A DNA stretch of 64,000 nucleotides from Breviolum minutum Mf 1.05b.01 (GCA_000507305.1 DF241051.1:4256-68255); one strand, 5' to 3'; shown: positions 30,031-40,378, numbered from the stretch's first letter. The notes: generated by a model from the letters alone, not told the origin. Program-made: numbers and translations.

Positions 30031-30721
30031 AAAAAATGTATGGTACGGGTATGGGTATGGAAACTAACCCCCATTCTCTTTACCTCAACCATTTCTTCGA
30101 CCAATGGGAAAAACCCGTGATCAAGGTCTTGGAAGCTAGAAGTCATCCTGGACTTTGTCTCTTGGATTCAAATTGTGAAGCTCTGAAAAAGAGAAAGCAA
30201 GTTTCTATGGTTTTTGTGCGTTGATTTATAGATATAAGGAGTAAGTAACCAGTATGGACTCACCCGAAAATGTGTTTTAATTTGTTGTAAATTAAATTTC
30301 ATTCACGCCTAGTTATACCCACTTTTTTCAGCTAGGATTTAAATAGGGTTTTTAATTTGCTGAAATAGGTCATCATAAACAGCCTAAGAATATCGCTGCC
30401 GAGCTCACAAAATGGCTTCTCCAAACCCTGGAAGCTTGACAACTTGACTCACTGTAGATACTCGGAACATATCCAAGGGAAGATGTTCAACATCAAGCAC
30501 ATGGAAAATCATGAAAATATATGGATCTAATTGCTGTATTTTCCATATCATTATATATATATACATACATGTTCATCCTTTCATGGTGGATTTTCCAGTT
30601 TTTTTTTCTTACTTCACCTTCTTTTTGTCGTAGAAGCCTCACCTGCGAGGTCAATGGCTCGAGAGCCTTGATTGGCGCATCGATCCTGAGGAGCAAATGG
30701 AAAAAACGCTGGGGTTGCTTC
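30031..30721. other. Anonymous intergenic DNA
   Basis: Only short frames (30036-30224, 30493-30775) and a TA run near 30553. Nothing supported. Confidence 0.4.
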
Positions 30722-30955
30722 CGGGTATATAGGGGATTAGATACTACACAGCCATATGGATGTTTCCGAAAATAGGGGGTTTTCCCCCCAAATCATGCAT
30801 TTTAAGAGGTTTTTCCATTATAAACCATCCATTTTGGGAAATTCCCTATTTTTGGAAACACCCATATGGGGATTACAATAAACAATTATAAGGATCCTTA
30901 TTGAACAATCAGGATTCAATGGAAAGTAAGAGGGTGTTTTTTTTCGTGGCTCGCA
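30722..30955 (+). repeat. Family G copy interrupted by a family J insertion
   Basis: The 5' part (GGGTATATAGGGGATTAGAT ACTACACAG) and the 3' part (ATAAGGATCCTTATTG, GGATTCAATGGAAAGTAAG, TTCGTGGCTC) are the two sides of one family G unit separated at 30752-30869. Confidence 0.65.
30752..30869. repeat. Family J palindromic element, nested
   Basis: Left arm CCATATGGATGTTTCCGAAA and right arm TTTTTGGAAACACCCATATGG are inverted over about 34 bp; inner arms CCAAATCATGCATTTTAAG and AAACCATCCATTTTGG are weaker. Its location inside family G shows that it is the younger insertion. Confidence 0.75.
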
Positions 30956-31132
30956 TAGCTGGCTAGAAAAATTGGCATATTCGTTGGCAACGTTTTGAGT
31001 CCATGTGTATTTTGGGGTATGCCGCATAACTCGTAGTAACAGTTGAAAAATAATTATCACTCTATTTTACTTAAAGATCTTTATTTACCTTCTTGATCCA
31101 CTCCTACTATGTTTTGGCAGTCCTGCCACTGT

Positions 31133-31267
31133 ATATTATACTTGGGGTGGCACACCCCTCCCAGTAACAGTGGCATTTTTGAAGGGTTTTTTTCGGCATC
31201 CCCCTACCAAGCATGTAGTGATTCTGGTGATCACTGTTACTGGGAGGTGGCCACGCCCAAATTATAT
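31133..31267. repeat. Unnamed MITE-like element with CCCAGTAACAGTG arms
   Basis: The arm TATTATACTTGGGGTGGC plus CTCCCAGTAACAGTG (31134-31172) is inverted at 31231-31267 as CACTGTTACTGGGAGGTGGC and GCCCAAATTATA. The interior is 58 bp. Single copy in the window. Confidence 0.8.
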
Positions 31268-31270
31268 GTG

Positions 31271-31313
31271 GATGTTTCCNGGGGTACCCCTATTTTGGAA
31301 ACACCCATGTATT
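31271..31313. repeat. Truncated family J element containing an N
   Basis: TGGATGTTTCC, then N at 31280, then TTTTGGAAACACCCATG: the two outer arms of family J with almost no centre. A sequence gap or assembly join probably falls here. Confidence 0.55.
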
Positions 31314-31435
31314 GCTTATTGCACATTTTGTGGGGAGTTTCCACGCTTCCTGAATCTGTGGCATACAATATGTTTGGAGCGAATGTAACATCCGCCGTTT
31401 TATTGAACCTACTTTTTGATGGTGAAGAGAAACTC

Positions 31436-31554
31436 CTGCTGTTGATGGAAGAAATCCTAGCACCAGTTGATAGGTAAGTATATCCCACTTAATTTACAGA
31501 TTTTACAGGGTTTTGTACATACCCCGGTGGTGCAGGATTTCTTCCATCAACAGT
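31436..31554. repeat. MITE-like family F copy between long direct repeats
   Basis: The left arm CTGTTGATGGAAGAAATCC and right arm GGATTTCTTCCATCAACAG are perfect inverted repeats; a GGTGGTGCA / AGCACCAG extension is near-perfect. The 27-bp stretch before it (from 31411, TTTTTGATGGTGAAGAG on) is repeated directly after it (31555-31583), so the element sits between unusually long direct repeats. Confidence 0.85.
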
Positions 31555-31583
31555 ACTTTTGATGGTGAAGAGAAACTCCTGCC

Positions 31584-32039
31584 ATACAGAAAAATGCATC
31601 CCAAAGTCTATGACTAGTGGGACTGAAACTTCCGATTTCAACTCGCCGGATGTCTGAACAGGAGTCCAAAAGGTATTTCAATAGTCTCGAAAAGACCAGC
31701 CTGAATTCAGGTAAAAGTTCAGATATTGCATCTACCAATTATTTTCGCTGACTATTTTTTATTACTGATCATCCAGAATTTGTTGGAATGTGCCCCAATT
31801 TTTGTTTAAAACGCTCGCAATCCCTAATCTTTCCTATGATTTCCTATAAACTTCCCCAACAAAAACCCAGAGGTTTCCCCAGTTACCCATTCCACCTTGG
31901 AGACCCGTGGGCAGAACCCCTCGACGTTGTTGGCTGCCGCCGCGCATTTGGCGACTGATGAAGCGGCGACGGCACCTCGGCGGTGACCGGGGGTCGGCAC
32001 CATGGGTTGTGTTGTTCCCCTTGCATCCGTGGTCTAAAT
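31584..32039. other. Anonymous intergenic DNA
   Basis: A GC-rich patch at 31905-32000 (CGCCGCGCATTTGGCGAC, GGCGACGGCACCTCGGCGG) stands out from its surroundings without a recognisable product. Otherwise nothing. Confidence 0.4.
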
Positions 32040-32137
32040 CTGGGTGGTGGTTTCAAATATTTTCTATTTTCACCCCTATTTGGGGAAATGATCAAATTTG
32101 ACTAATATTTTTCAAATGGGTTGAAACCAACAACCAG
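32040..32137 (+). repeat. MITE-like family A copy, target duplication AAAT
   Basis: CTGGGTGGTGGTTTCAAATA to GTTGAAACCAACAACCAG, flanked by AAAT on both sides. Confidence 0.85.
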
Positions 32138-32182
32138 AAATCTATGGCTGATAAATGGTGGTTGTTCCCTTAACTACTGAAT

Positions 32183-32212
32183 CCAAGTCCTGGGAGCCCA
32201 TCCTCCAAGTAG
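32183..32212 (+). repeat. Family E motif
   Basis: CCAAGTCCTGGGAGCCCATC followed by CTCCAAGTA, identical over at least 24 bp to 16388 and 38646. Confidence 0.7.
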
Positions 32213-32250
32213 GAGGAAGGTGAATTCTTATTAGCTTGCCCAGATAGTAT

Positions 32251-32595
32251 TTGATTTTTGGAATTGGATCAATGGTGTCCTCACAAGGACCTCACCATTT
32301 GGGGTTGGACCAATGGTGCCGACCTCAACCCATCAGTTTTATGAAGGAAAAACTTCAGGGTTTGGGTTTTTTTCAATGGGATCAAATTATATCACGAATT
32401 CACCTAGAGATGTATAGTTCTGAACAGCAGTACTTGCCCAAATTCCACCCTAAAAGGGATTTACTGATTTACTTGACACAAAAAGTTAGCAAAGTTAGAA
32501 AACTTCAGGAGGAGCTGCGTGACAGGAAAATAATGGCTTGGGTGATATTTTCCAACTTTTACTCAGATGATTTTAGACCTGAGCGTTGGAAATAG
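32251..32595 (+). CDS. Hypothetical 114-codon frame
   Basis: The second half reads SRIHLEMYSSEQQYLPKFHP and VSKVRKLQEELRDRKIMAWV, plausible for a small helical protein, ending at TAG 32593-32595. The opening codon is TTG; the first ATG is at about 32272. The early part holds a direct repeat of GGATCAATGGTG-type blocks (CACCATTTGG..GGACCAATGGTGCC). I recognise no family and see no neighbours that would support it. Confidence 0.3.
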   Translation: MIFGIGSMVSSQGPHHLGLDQWCRPQPISFMKEKLQGLGFFQWDQIISRIHLEMYSSEQQYLPKFHPKRDLLIYLTQKVSKVRKLQEELRDRKIMAWVIFSNFYSDDFRPERWK

Positions 32596-32788
32596 TTTAC
32601 TCCGTTTTGTTCTAAAGATACTACCCAGTTTTCTCGGGAGTATCTCATATATACAAACCACTCCTAATAGTCTGGCTGGCCCGAAAAGTAGGGAATGAGG
32701 GAGGTTTCATCCCCATTATAGGTGAAGCTTCATTCCTTCATTCCATACCTTTTCGGGCATTCGCCAGTAGTAGGTATTGAAATATTTT
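32596..32788. repeat. Unnamed palindrome with ACTACCCA/GAGTATC and TTTTCGGG arms
   Basis: CCCGAAAAGTAGGGAATGAG and GGTTTCATCCCC are followed by ATTATAGGTGAAGCTTCATT and CATACCTTTTCGGGC: arms CCGAAAAG / CTTTTCGG around 70 bp. Weak, single copy. Confidence 0.4.
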
Positions 32789-32905
32789 CTAGGTGGTGGC
32801 CGGTGGTGGTTTCAAATATTTGTTATTTTCATCCCTACCGTAGGGGAACTGATCCAATTTGACTTGCGCATATTTTTTTAAATGGGCTGGTTCAACCGTT
32901 CAACA
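32789..32905 (+). repeat. MITE-like family A copy with duplicated left arm
   Basis: The left end reads CTAGGTGGTGGCCGGTGGTG, a duplication of GGTGGTGG; the right end GGTTCAACCGTTCAAC is eroded. Confidence 0.75.
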
Positions 32906-33972
32906 TTTTTTGAACCAACCAGGATTTTTGTTTACCAGTTGTATGCAGTCTTGAATTCTTCCACAACTTCATCGGGACTTCCAAGGTGACAAGGGTTCTT
33001 TTTTTCACAAATAAGCCCTTCAGTTGCTGCAGGTTAGGTCACTCCAGACTATCAATTAGTTAGTCAAATTACAGTTTCATATCGCTAGACTCCTGATACT
33101 TGTTAACACACCATCGACTAGTTAGTCAATATTACATATTTATATCTACTACAATTACCTTAAAAAAAATGTACTTCATAACTTTTGTGATATGTTGATT
33201 TTGTCATCCAGTTTTGGTTACAAACTCCTAAGTAAGTTCAGTTCAACTCCCGAAGTTGGTGGTTTGACACATCCTTCTCAGGTGCCTCGCAACATGGCCA
33301 TGCGCATGGACGTATCCGTACCCGGCATGCGCTATCGCTTGCACCTTTGGTTAACGAAAGGGGGCTCCGGGAGCCGTTGGGTTGGTTGAATGTCATGTTT
33401 CACTAGTTGGGTGAATGGCCAAGGGTTTCATAAGTTGTGTTATTTTTTGTTTCTTGCGTTCAAAAAGTGAATGAAATTGAGTTTCACAAACCAAATGACA
33501 GAACCAGGAATGACAAAACCACAATTTTGGGGGTTCATTTTGTGATGACTCTGAATCAATAGATTTATGGAAGAAACCTTGATACAGTTTCTATGCAAAG
33601 ATTAGGGTCTGAAGAAACCGGCCTTCGACGTACCATCACGATTTCATTGAGTCCATTCAAGTGCGAGGTTTCCGCAGATGATCCAGTGAGTGAAGCAGTG
33701 GGTGTTTTTTTGGGTGGGGGTTTTGTTGATCCAAAATTCAACTCTTCCAGGATTTTGTGTATTCAAAAAAAGGTATATGATTTAATATGATCTATATATC
33801 TTAATATTGAGATACCGGGATTACCAGGAGAGATTTTTCGGTTTCGTAGTCTGAAACTTTCACTTTTTCCACCTGTTGGAGAGGTGGCCGTCCAAACATA
33901 AATGTATCAATTTTTTGTCCGCAAAAATAAGCACCGTAATTGAAATGTACGACCAAAGTGTGCTTATTCATT
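32906..33972. other. Intergenic DNA, no gene recognised
   Basis: Two short direct repeats of ATCAATTAGTTAGTCAA and ATCGACTAGTTAGTCAAT lie near 33050 and 33113. Frames at 33192-33389 and 33593-33790 have no known motif. Confidence 0.4.
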
Positions 33973-34070
33973 TTGTGGTGGTTTCAAATATTTTTTAATG
34001 TTCATTTTCTACCTGGGGAGATGATCCAATTTGACTAATATTTTTCAAATAGGTTGAAGCCACCAACTAG
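33973..34070 (+). repeat. MITE-like family A copy, left end eroded
   Basis: TTGTGGTGGTTTCAAATA to GTTGAAGCCACCAACTAG. The four-base CTAG at the left is lost. Confidence 0.8.
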
Positions 34071-34192
34071 ATATTGCATAGTGAAATGTCCTTTTCGTTA
34101 AAAGGCGGAGTCCTGCAATATATGCGGTTGTGAAAAAAAGGGGGGTCATAGACATGTAGAAGGACCATGCCACCACGTTCCCCCAACCCCCC

Positions 34193-34222
34193 AAAACGAT
34201 AAGGAAGAAAAAGAAACGATAA
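34193..34222 (+). repeat. Direct repeat ACGATAAGGAAGAAAAA, upstream copy
   Basis: AAAACGATAAGGAAGAAAAA followed by GAAACGATAA. The same block occurs in the same orientation at 37205-37232, on the other side of the transposase-like remnant and tandem array. Confidence 0.55.
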
Positions 34223-34430
34223 CCCCCCAATATAGGTCAATACAACCAGTCTTTTTGACAGTCTTTACAGGTGTTTTTCCCCATTGTGGACGTTGTATTC
34301 CTAGAAGAACAAAGAACAAGAACAGCAAACAAAGAGCAAGAACAACAAACAAAGCCTGAGACAAACACAAGCAAACAAGCAGAGAAAATGAGAGGACAGG
34401 AAAAAACGCGACCCAAAAACAACATGTGGC
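34223..34430. other. A-rich region
   Basis: Strongly purine-biased with AACAAGAACAGCAAACAAAG repeats at about 34310-34390. No gene. Confidence 0.5.
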
Positions 34431-36050
34431 ATGTGGAGAAACGAATCCGCACTGGCGCTTCGAGCTTTGGCAAAGCTTGCTGCAGCTTGGCAATATTACC
34501 AAGAAAACATGAAATTCACAAAGCAAAAATCGTTTTCTGGGGGAAAAATCAAATTCAGAAAGCCAAAATCATCTTTTCCCATTAGTCAGAGAGAAAAAAA
34601 TCATTTGGTGTAGTTTGGTGGGTTAAAGGACTTGTGGCTGAATTTGCCAGCAAATCCTTCAATGCCTCTTGGCGGCTTCAACTGCCTGCTCGCTGCAAAC
34701 CAAGATGTCTGCTTTTCTCCTGATGGCCTTCGCTTCAACTCGCTGAAGCAAGCCACTCTCAATGGATACACGGATGTCCGGCACCCAATTTTGAATCATC
34801 TTTGCAGTTGGCCAACAGCTAAATCAAATTTGCATTTCCCAGGCCAACAAGTCAGCTGGGGCGTGGCGCCAAGCACTTCGTGATTCATCGATCCGTCGAT
34901 CCAGTACTAAAAAGCCCTTTCCCGTTCGTGTCTTCCCTGCAGGAAAAAGCAGACATACCTTCACCAGAGCCGAACTCAGAAGCGGTTGCGGAAGCGCAAC
35001 ATGCTGTTGTGCAGGCCTTCTACTTGGGTGACAAATCCAATCTGATTTGAAGGCAGTCTACCCTTTGTACTTTCAACATTTTGTAGAGCAGGAACATTCA
35101 GATGTTGGTGAGGACGCTCAGTGTGTGTTGACATACATGTGGAGTCACGCTCGGAATTTTGCAGACGAACGAAGACTTTCAGGGTGTGACCAGCTTCAGC
35201 TCTATTCTTTCACGGAGGCTCCGGCCGAAGTCCTCCTCAAGGGACACCTGTCCTTGTTGAAGACTGTTGAAGAGCTACCTCTGGCACATGCTGTCTGCAC
35301 GGCGGCAGCAAAATGTTTTGCAGACCCTCATGGCTGATTTGCCAGAGAAGACAACGCTCCTGGTCTATGACTGGAAGGAAAAGATTCGCTTGTGACTTGG
35401 TCTGAATGAAACCAGTGACACGTGGCACGCTCAGCAGAAATTTGCCATCTCTTGCTTCGGCTGCTCTTCCTTCCAATGGCAAACTGTGTCGGGGCGCTCT
35501 CAGGTTCAGCGTCTCGGTAAGGATTTTATTTTGCATGTTTTGTGGTTTGCCCAGTATTGATCTTTGTCATTAAATTATGTTCTTCACTTGTTTGTCCTAA
35601 AGACATCATCTTCGGCAGACCTACCACATCTTTCTGACAGAAGTGCGAGAACAAACTGCCGAAGCCTCCAACCGCATGATTGCTGCCATTCTCACCAAGT
35701 TGCCAGCGCCACAACCAGAGGAGCAGCTTCATGTGTGGAGCGATTGTGGGCCACATTTTCGGAGCTATGAGAACATGGCGCATCATCGAATTTTGTGTAC
35801 ACGAAGGTCCGAACGAGCAGCACATTTGGAACCGTTAGCCGCTTTATCCAAGAAGCTGCACTGAAGCACCCTTTTTGTGACATTCAACACCTGTTGGTGG
35901 CTGTAACTGCTCGCAATGCTAAAAGGCATGATCCGCGTAGCCCAAAGTGGAATGTGCAGTTGGTGGACTTGGGGGGCACAGGGCATTGCAGCAGTAATGG
36001 GTACAGCCTTCCGATTTCAAAGTGACCCGAACCTACTGTTCCAGTTGGAA
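34431..36050 (+). pseudogene. DDE-transposase-like gene remnant, frameshifted, probable intron
   Basis: Protein-like pieces follow one another in changing frames: 34431-34610 (ALRALAKLAAAWQYYQENMK), 34632-34883 (GFNCLLAANQDVCFSPDGL), 34937-35044 (AQHAVVQAFYLGDKSN), 35044-35320 (VLTYMWSHARNFADERRLSG), 35330-35516 (LLVYDWKEKI with an internal TGA, then TWHAQQKFAISCFGCSSFQW), 35610-35790 (TYHIFLTEVREQ, LHVWSDCGPHFRSYENMAH) and 35795-36025 (TFGTVSRFIQEAALKHP). YDWK and SDCGPHF sit where the first and second acidic residues of a DDE nuclease family would be. A GTAAGG donor at 35517 and an AT-rich 85-base gap suggest an intron. The family assignment is from memory of related eukaryotic sequences; a host gene with the same fold is possible. 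Confidence 0.45.
35517..35602 (+). other. Probable intron within the transposase-like remnant
   Basis: Begins GTAAGGATTTTATTTTGC and ends TTTGTCCTAAAG, more AT-rich than the flanking coding-like pieces. The reading phase on the two sides does not fit exactly, so the acceptor may instead be the AG at 35617-35618, or an indel is present. Confidence 0.35.
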
Positions 36051-36154
36051 GCTTCCCAAGGAACGCCACCACCCCACCACCAACGCCAGCGTAAATCTAC
36101 ACCCTAAGACATCCCAGCACTGGAGAAACAAACCCCTCTCCACACTTCCAGGAA

Positions 36155-36985
36155 ATGATTTTCGCGCCCAATTCTTTTTTCCGGGCAATCTGCCAAGCAG
36201 TAGCCAACGCAAAAAGGCCGAGATCCCAAAGCAATCGCACTGTCAATTTCTCACAAAAGATTGTCCCGACCCCAGAAATATTTTTTCCCCGCGTAGCCTG
36301 CAGAGCAGCAGCAAGCAGCGCAAAAAGCGTGAAAACACAGCAAATCCCAGCAAGCCGCCTTCCCAATTTTAACAAAGTGATTTGCCCGACCTCAAAAACG
36401 CTATGTTTTCCTGAGCAAACTGCCAAGCAGCCGTAGGTCTTGAAAAAAAGATTGATTTGGAGGCCACAATTTGGCCACAGGCTCAGTTCGCTCTCGGGCG
36501 AGGCAACATCTCAAATATGTGGAGGCTCGAACCGTCCTAGGCGCGGTTTTTCCGGGGCAATCTGCCAAGCAACAGTAGACAACGCAGAAAGGGGAAACCT
36601 CGGCAAATTGCAGCAGTCGGCGCTCAGCCACAAAGTGATCTTCGCAACCCAAAAATCACCCTTTTTTTTTCGCGGCAGTCTGCCAAGAAGCAGTAGACGA
36701 AACAAAAACGGGGAAACCCCAGCAAATCGCCTTCCAATTTCACAAAAATGATTTTGCCGACCCAAAAATCATTTCTTTTTCCCGGGCAAACTGCCAAGCA
36801 GCAGTAGACAACGCAAAAAGGGGGGTGTCCCAGCAAATCCCAGCAATCGCCACTCTCCAATTCCAACACGGTTTTTTTTCCCAGACAGCCTGCGCAGCAG
36901 CACACTATGCGCCGCAAAAAAAGGTAGAAATCCCAGCAATTCCCAGCAATCGCCACTTTCCAATACCAAAAGTCACCTTTTTCCC
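36155..36985. repeat. Diverged tandem array, about seven units of 100-140 bp
   Basis: The landmark CTGCCAAGCAGCAGTAGACA recurs in variants at 36190, 36297, 36420, 36562, 36680, 36791 and 36890 (spacing 107, 123, 142, 118, 111, 99). Each unit also has an ACGCAAAAAGG block, a CCCAGCAAATCGCC block, a CCAATTTCACAAA block and a T-run followed by CCCGGGCAA. Spacing is not a multiple of three, so open frames here are by-products. It lies directly downstream of the transposase-like remnant. Confidence 0.85.
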
Positions 36986-37616
36986 TAGACCAACCCAATA
37001 TGAAATAATCTCGGTGTTGCAAAAAACAATATACTGGCCCCACCTGTCAGATTGGTCCAGCATTCGCAGGCAAGAGTTTGTATTCATGATCGCCTTAAAA
37101 AAACAAATAGGTACCCCGAATAAGACTGGCCAAGACAAGTCTACTTTTTAAGTAGGCCAGATGGAAAACGATAAGGTTTGGTGTAGAGGAGGCTAGACTA
37201 GTGTGAAACGATAAGGAAGAAAAAAAGTGATAAGGTCTCAAGGTATGTATATCAAAAAACGCCTGTTTTCACACAACCCCATATGCTTTCCCCCATAGTC
37301 CGCGCTTGGTCTAGACGTTCCGTATCATGTGTGCCAATTCAAGCAGATTTCATGTCAAGGTTTTCAAATATGCAGGTGACTTCATTACGTAAATGTACCA
37401 TTTGACTTAAACATGGCTTGAGTATTTTCTTCTGTTGTACAACAGCAGATTTTACTTGGGTAGCACATGAGCAGAAACATGTTGGAAAACAGAGGCCGAA
37501 AAAAGTCGCTTCATCGCTCAGGCGACCGGTGAAGGTATGTCATACTTGCTTCAACACCTACCGGATCATCAATCAGGCCTGGCCATCTACGGTTTTTACG
37601 CCAAAAATAAGGAGCT
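36986..37616. other. Anonymous DNA with the downstream ACGATAAGG repeat
   Basis: GAAACGATAAGGAAGAAAAA lies at 37205, a partial GAAAACGATAAGG at 37158, and GTGATAAGG near 37228. No gene; the ORF beginning at 37418 is read through the microsatellite. Confidence 0.45.
37205..37232 (+). repeat. Direct repeat ACGATAAGGAAGAAAAA, downstream copy
   Basis: Nineteen bases match 34193-34212 with one or no mismatch. The two copies enclose 3.0 kb. Confidence 0.55.
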
Positions 37617-37649
37617 GTTGCTGTTGTTGTTGTTGTTGTTGTTGTTGTG

Positions 37650-37681
<32 letters not shown>

Positions 37682-37687
37682 TGCCGG

Positions 37688-37766
<79 letters not shown>
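37617..37766 (-). repeat. Compound GTT / GCCGTT / GTCGTT microsatellite
   Basis: On the plus strand: GTT units, then GCCGTT hexamers, GGTGCC, then GTCGTT hexamers, then GTT units again. Read on the minus strand this is AAC, GACAAC, GGCAAC, AAC, the same AAC/GACAAC progression as the array at 51548. It causes the cysteine-, leucine- and asparagine-rich open frames here. Confidence 0.95.
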
Positions 37767-38645
37767 TGAAAACTTGTCTATAAATCCGAACCTTGGATTT
37801 TTTTTGAACATAGTTTCTTGACCATCAGAAGCCAACCTTGTTTTTCTAAAAACACACCCCACTTCTGATCACCGAAAATTTCGCCACATTTTGCACCCAA
37901 AAAATTTTGCAAAAGCTCTGACCTCGGGGTTGAAGACGAGCTGGTGCAAACTGAAGGGAGCAATGAACGGAGCTTGGGGCTATCAAAGATTCCATAAAAT
38001 TCCTGGGAGCTAAGATGAGCTAAGGATCTACCTGCCAGGTTTCTAAGCACAGGTGGGGTCCCCTAGGATCAGTGACCATAAACCTGTCCACCCCGCCTAC
38101 AAAGCTTTGGGTTTAAGCAGCCGACTCTATGAGAAACGAAATTTTCCCCATGAGCAACGTAGCTTTTGTGTTGTAAACTGACATGACTGGCTGAAATATC
38201 CCCATGCGAAAAATAGGTAAAACATCTTCAAACGGTCCATGTTCAATTACCATCTTAGTTTACCGGAGGGTAATTACCAGGATGCCAGTTTTTCAATGAA
38301 GGGGATGATCCTTTGGGTCTGACTGATACCATCACAACACGCCCAGATCATCACCTTGCTTAGACATCAGCATCGAGATCGTTGGGCCAAGTCCTATCTT
38401 GAAAAGTACCTTCGAAAAAAGAGAAAAAAGAGAACCCCTGGGCCCTGGAAGTCCTTGGCCACCATGTTTGTCAACAGGTTGGTGGTAACGAGTTTCACCA
38501 TTTCTTTACAAGGGTTTATCATCATCCCCAAAAGACTCACATGTTGTTTTGATGGTGGCGTGCCGACTTGCAGGGGAACTCGGAGGCAATTTTTGAAAAA
38601 CAGTATGGCTTATAGTTTATACATGAAGGTGGCCCTAACTACTTA
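37767..38645. other. Intergenic DNA with an unrecognised frame (38356-38697)
   Basis: The frame at 38356 starts with a basic segment (SYLEKYLRKKRKKRTPGPW) that could be an exon, but it runs into a family E repeat and has no motif. A decayed family B end (TTAGTTTACCGGAGGGTAAT) lies near 38256. Confidence 0.35.
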
Positions 38646-38674
38646 CAAGTCCTGGGAGCCCATCCTCCAAGTAC
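38646..38674 (+). repeat. Family E motif
   Basis: CAAGTCCTGGGAGCCCATCC then TCCAAGTACT, identical to 16388 through the core. Confidence 0.7.
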
Positions 38675-39350
38675 TACTGGTAAGGGGTACACCCTAAGGT
38701 ATATCACGGTATTACCCCTTTCAAAAAAAAAAGTGCAAAGAAAAGACGAGTTGTTGGGATTGATTCAAAAAAAGTTCGGGACGCAGAACTTGGATGTGTT
38801 TATTTGCTCAGGTGATTTTTGTTTGGATTGTACTATGGTAAATCACACTGTAAATCACCATAAAACCACCTGTTTAAGGTGAGTTTTTTGATGCATTGGG
38901 ATCACATCAAAATTCACCACCAAATGATATTCACCACCAGTTTATTGGGAGAGAATCCGCCATCTTTTTGACAGCAGATGCCAGGTGAAAAAAATGATTC
39001 CCGATCCAAATCTATCCAAATCTCCATTAGGAAGAGATATTTGAAGGTGATGTTTTTTCAAAAGTTAGGCGAGTAAACCTTCCCGAAAACCAACATGGCT
39101 ATATAAATGGAAGAAAGATCACCATTGTTGATAGAAGATACATCTTCAAATGGTAGTTTTTGGAGGATGTAAACTTTTGAACTTTGGGTTTTTTTTTGGG
39201 GGGGAGGGGGTCCAGTAGGCTGTTTTTTTTTGGGAAAGTTTGCTTCGGCCCAATTTGGTGATCTATTGATGGTTGGGTGTCCTTGAAAGTTTGGTCTTAG
39301 GACTCGGTGACCTAACAGTCAAATATAAGCATGGTCCGTTCGGTTTTTAC
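38675..39350. other. Intergenic DNA with a decayed family B element
   Basis: At 39079-39172, CCTTCCCGAAAACCAACATG and a weak GTAGTTTTTGGAGGATGT end enclose about 90 bp. Homopolymer T and G runs near 39190-39210. No gene. Confidence 0.45.
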
Positions 39351-39507
39351 TACAAGGTGGGCCCAAAAAGACAGTTAGAAGTGGAGTTATGGGGCCTAAG
39401 TAGGGTGTTTTCATCCCAGTTACCCAATTATTTTCGGCCACTTATAGGGGTTAGAACTCCATTCATAAGTGGTAGGGAGGGGTTTTTGCTTGTATGGGTC
39501 CCATGTT
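39351..39507. repeat. Family D element
   Basis: CTACAAGGTGGGCCCAAAAA at the left, TTGTATGGGTCCC at the right. GTGGAGTTATGGGGCC and GGGGTTAGAACTCCATTC pair internally. Confidence 0.65.
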
Positions 39508-40301
39508 ATTGCAATCTGAGACTGGGATACACCCGATCTATTTGCCATTGAGGATGATAAGAGAGACTAGGCAGCGGATGTTACTTTTTTCAACAACTTT
39601 AATATGCAAAAACATAATAGCAACTGGGTTGCCCTAGACTTTGGTGCCCTACAAACAAAACCCAAGCACTTGGATTGTTGGATTGGGCTTGGTGTCTTAC
39701 TAAAGGTTGAGATTTTTACAAAAATGGGTGTTTCCTTAAATGGTGGTACCCCCAAAACACCACAAAATGATCGTTTTTAGTAGGAAAACCCATGGGTTTG
39801 TTGGGGAAACCCACCATTTTAGGAAACCCCCAAATATTGGAGTTCCTCCATGGTGTCTGAGCCGCATGTTGGCTCCCAGCTTCCTAGATACAAACCTCAG
39901 GAAGAAGAAGCAAGAGGAGAAGGACAACCCTGAGCGTCACATGTTGATCGGATCAGTGTTTTCATCTAGCATTCGTGACTCCACCAGAAACCTACAGTTG
40001 GATTTTTAGAGGAAAAAAAATAGTTGCTTCATTTCTTCGGAAGGACGTTGTGTGTGTGTGTTGTTTTTTTGTACTGCAAAAAGCCGAAAGATGAGAAACA
40101 AGAATTCGCCGTTCCATTCAACTTCATCAATGTGCTTTTGTAAGAAATTACCAGGAGAAGGAGCGGGCACAAGAAGCCTATATCAATCGAGTGATTGGGG
40201 ATGCTCCTTGGACTAAAATGAAACCATTAGGGTGCAGGTAGGAAAACTGAGGGTTTTGTTTGCCTCCACAAATATATCCCTCCTCCAAACAACTAGGTAA
40301 T
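39508..40301. other. Intergenic DNA with a family J-like element (39723-39838)
   Basis: ATGGGTGTTTCCTTAAATGG and CCACCATTTTAGGAAACCCC are inverted arms; the inner arms GGTGGTACCCCC / CCCATGGGTTTG are weaker. The remainder has no recognised gene. Confidence 0.45.
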
Positions 40302-40378
40302 CTAGGTTGTGGTTTCAAATATTTTTATTTTCATCCCTATTCGATGGAAGATTCCCATTTTGGCTAATATTTTTCAAA
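40302..40378 (+). repeat. MITE-like family A copy, 3' truncated
   Basis: Starts CTAGGTTGTGGTTTCAAATA; the right terminal repeat is replaced by GGCGCATGGG. Confidence 0.75.

Noticed and set aside
36022..37043. Cysteine-rich minus-strand and Lys/Ser-rich plus-strand frames with repeating peptides
   Set aside because: They follow from the tandem DNA units, whose spacing is not a multiple of three, so a repeat protein is unlikely.
37418..37862. Cys-, Leu- and Asn-rich open frames
   Set aside because: Same cause: the GTT/GCCGTT/GTCGTT array.
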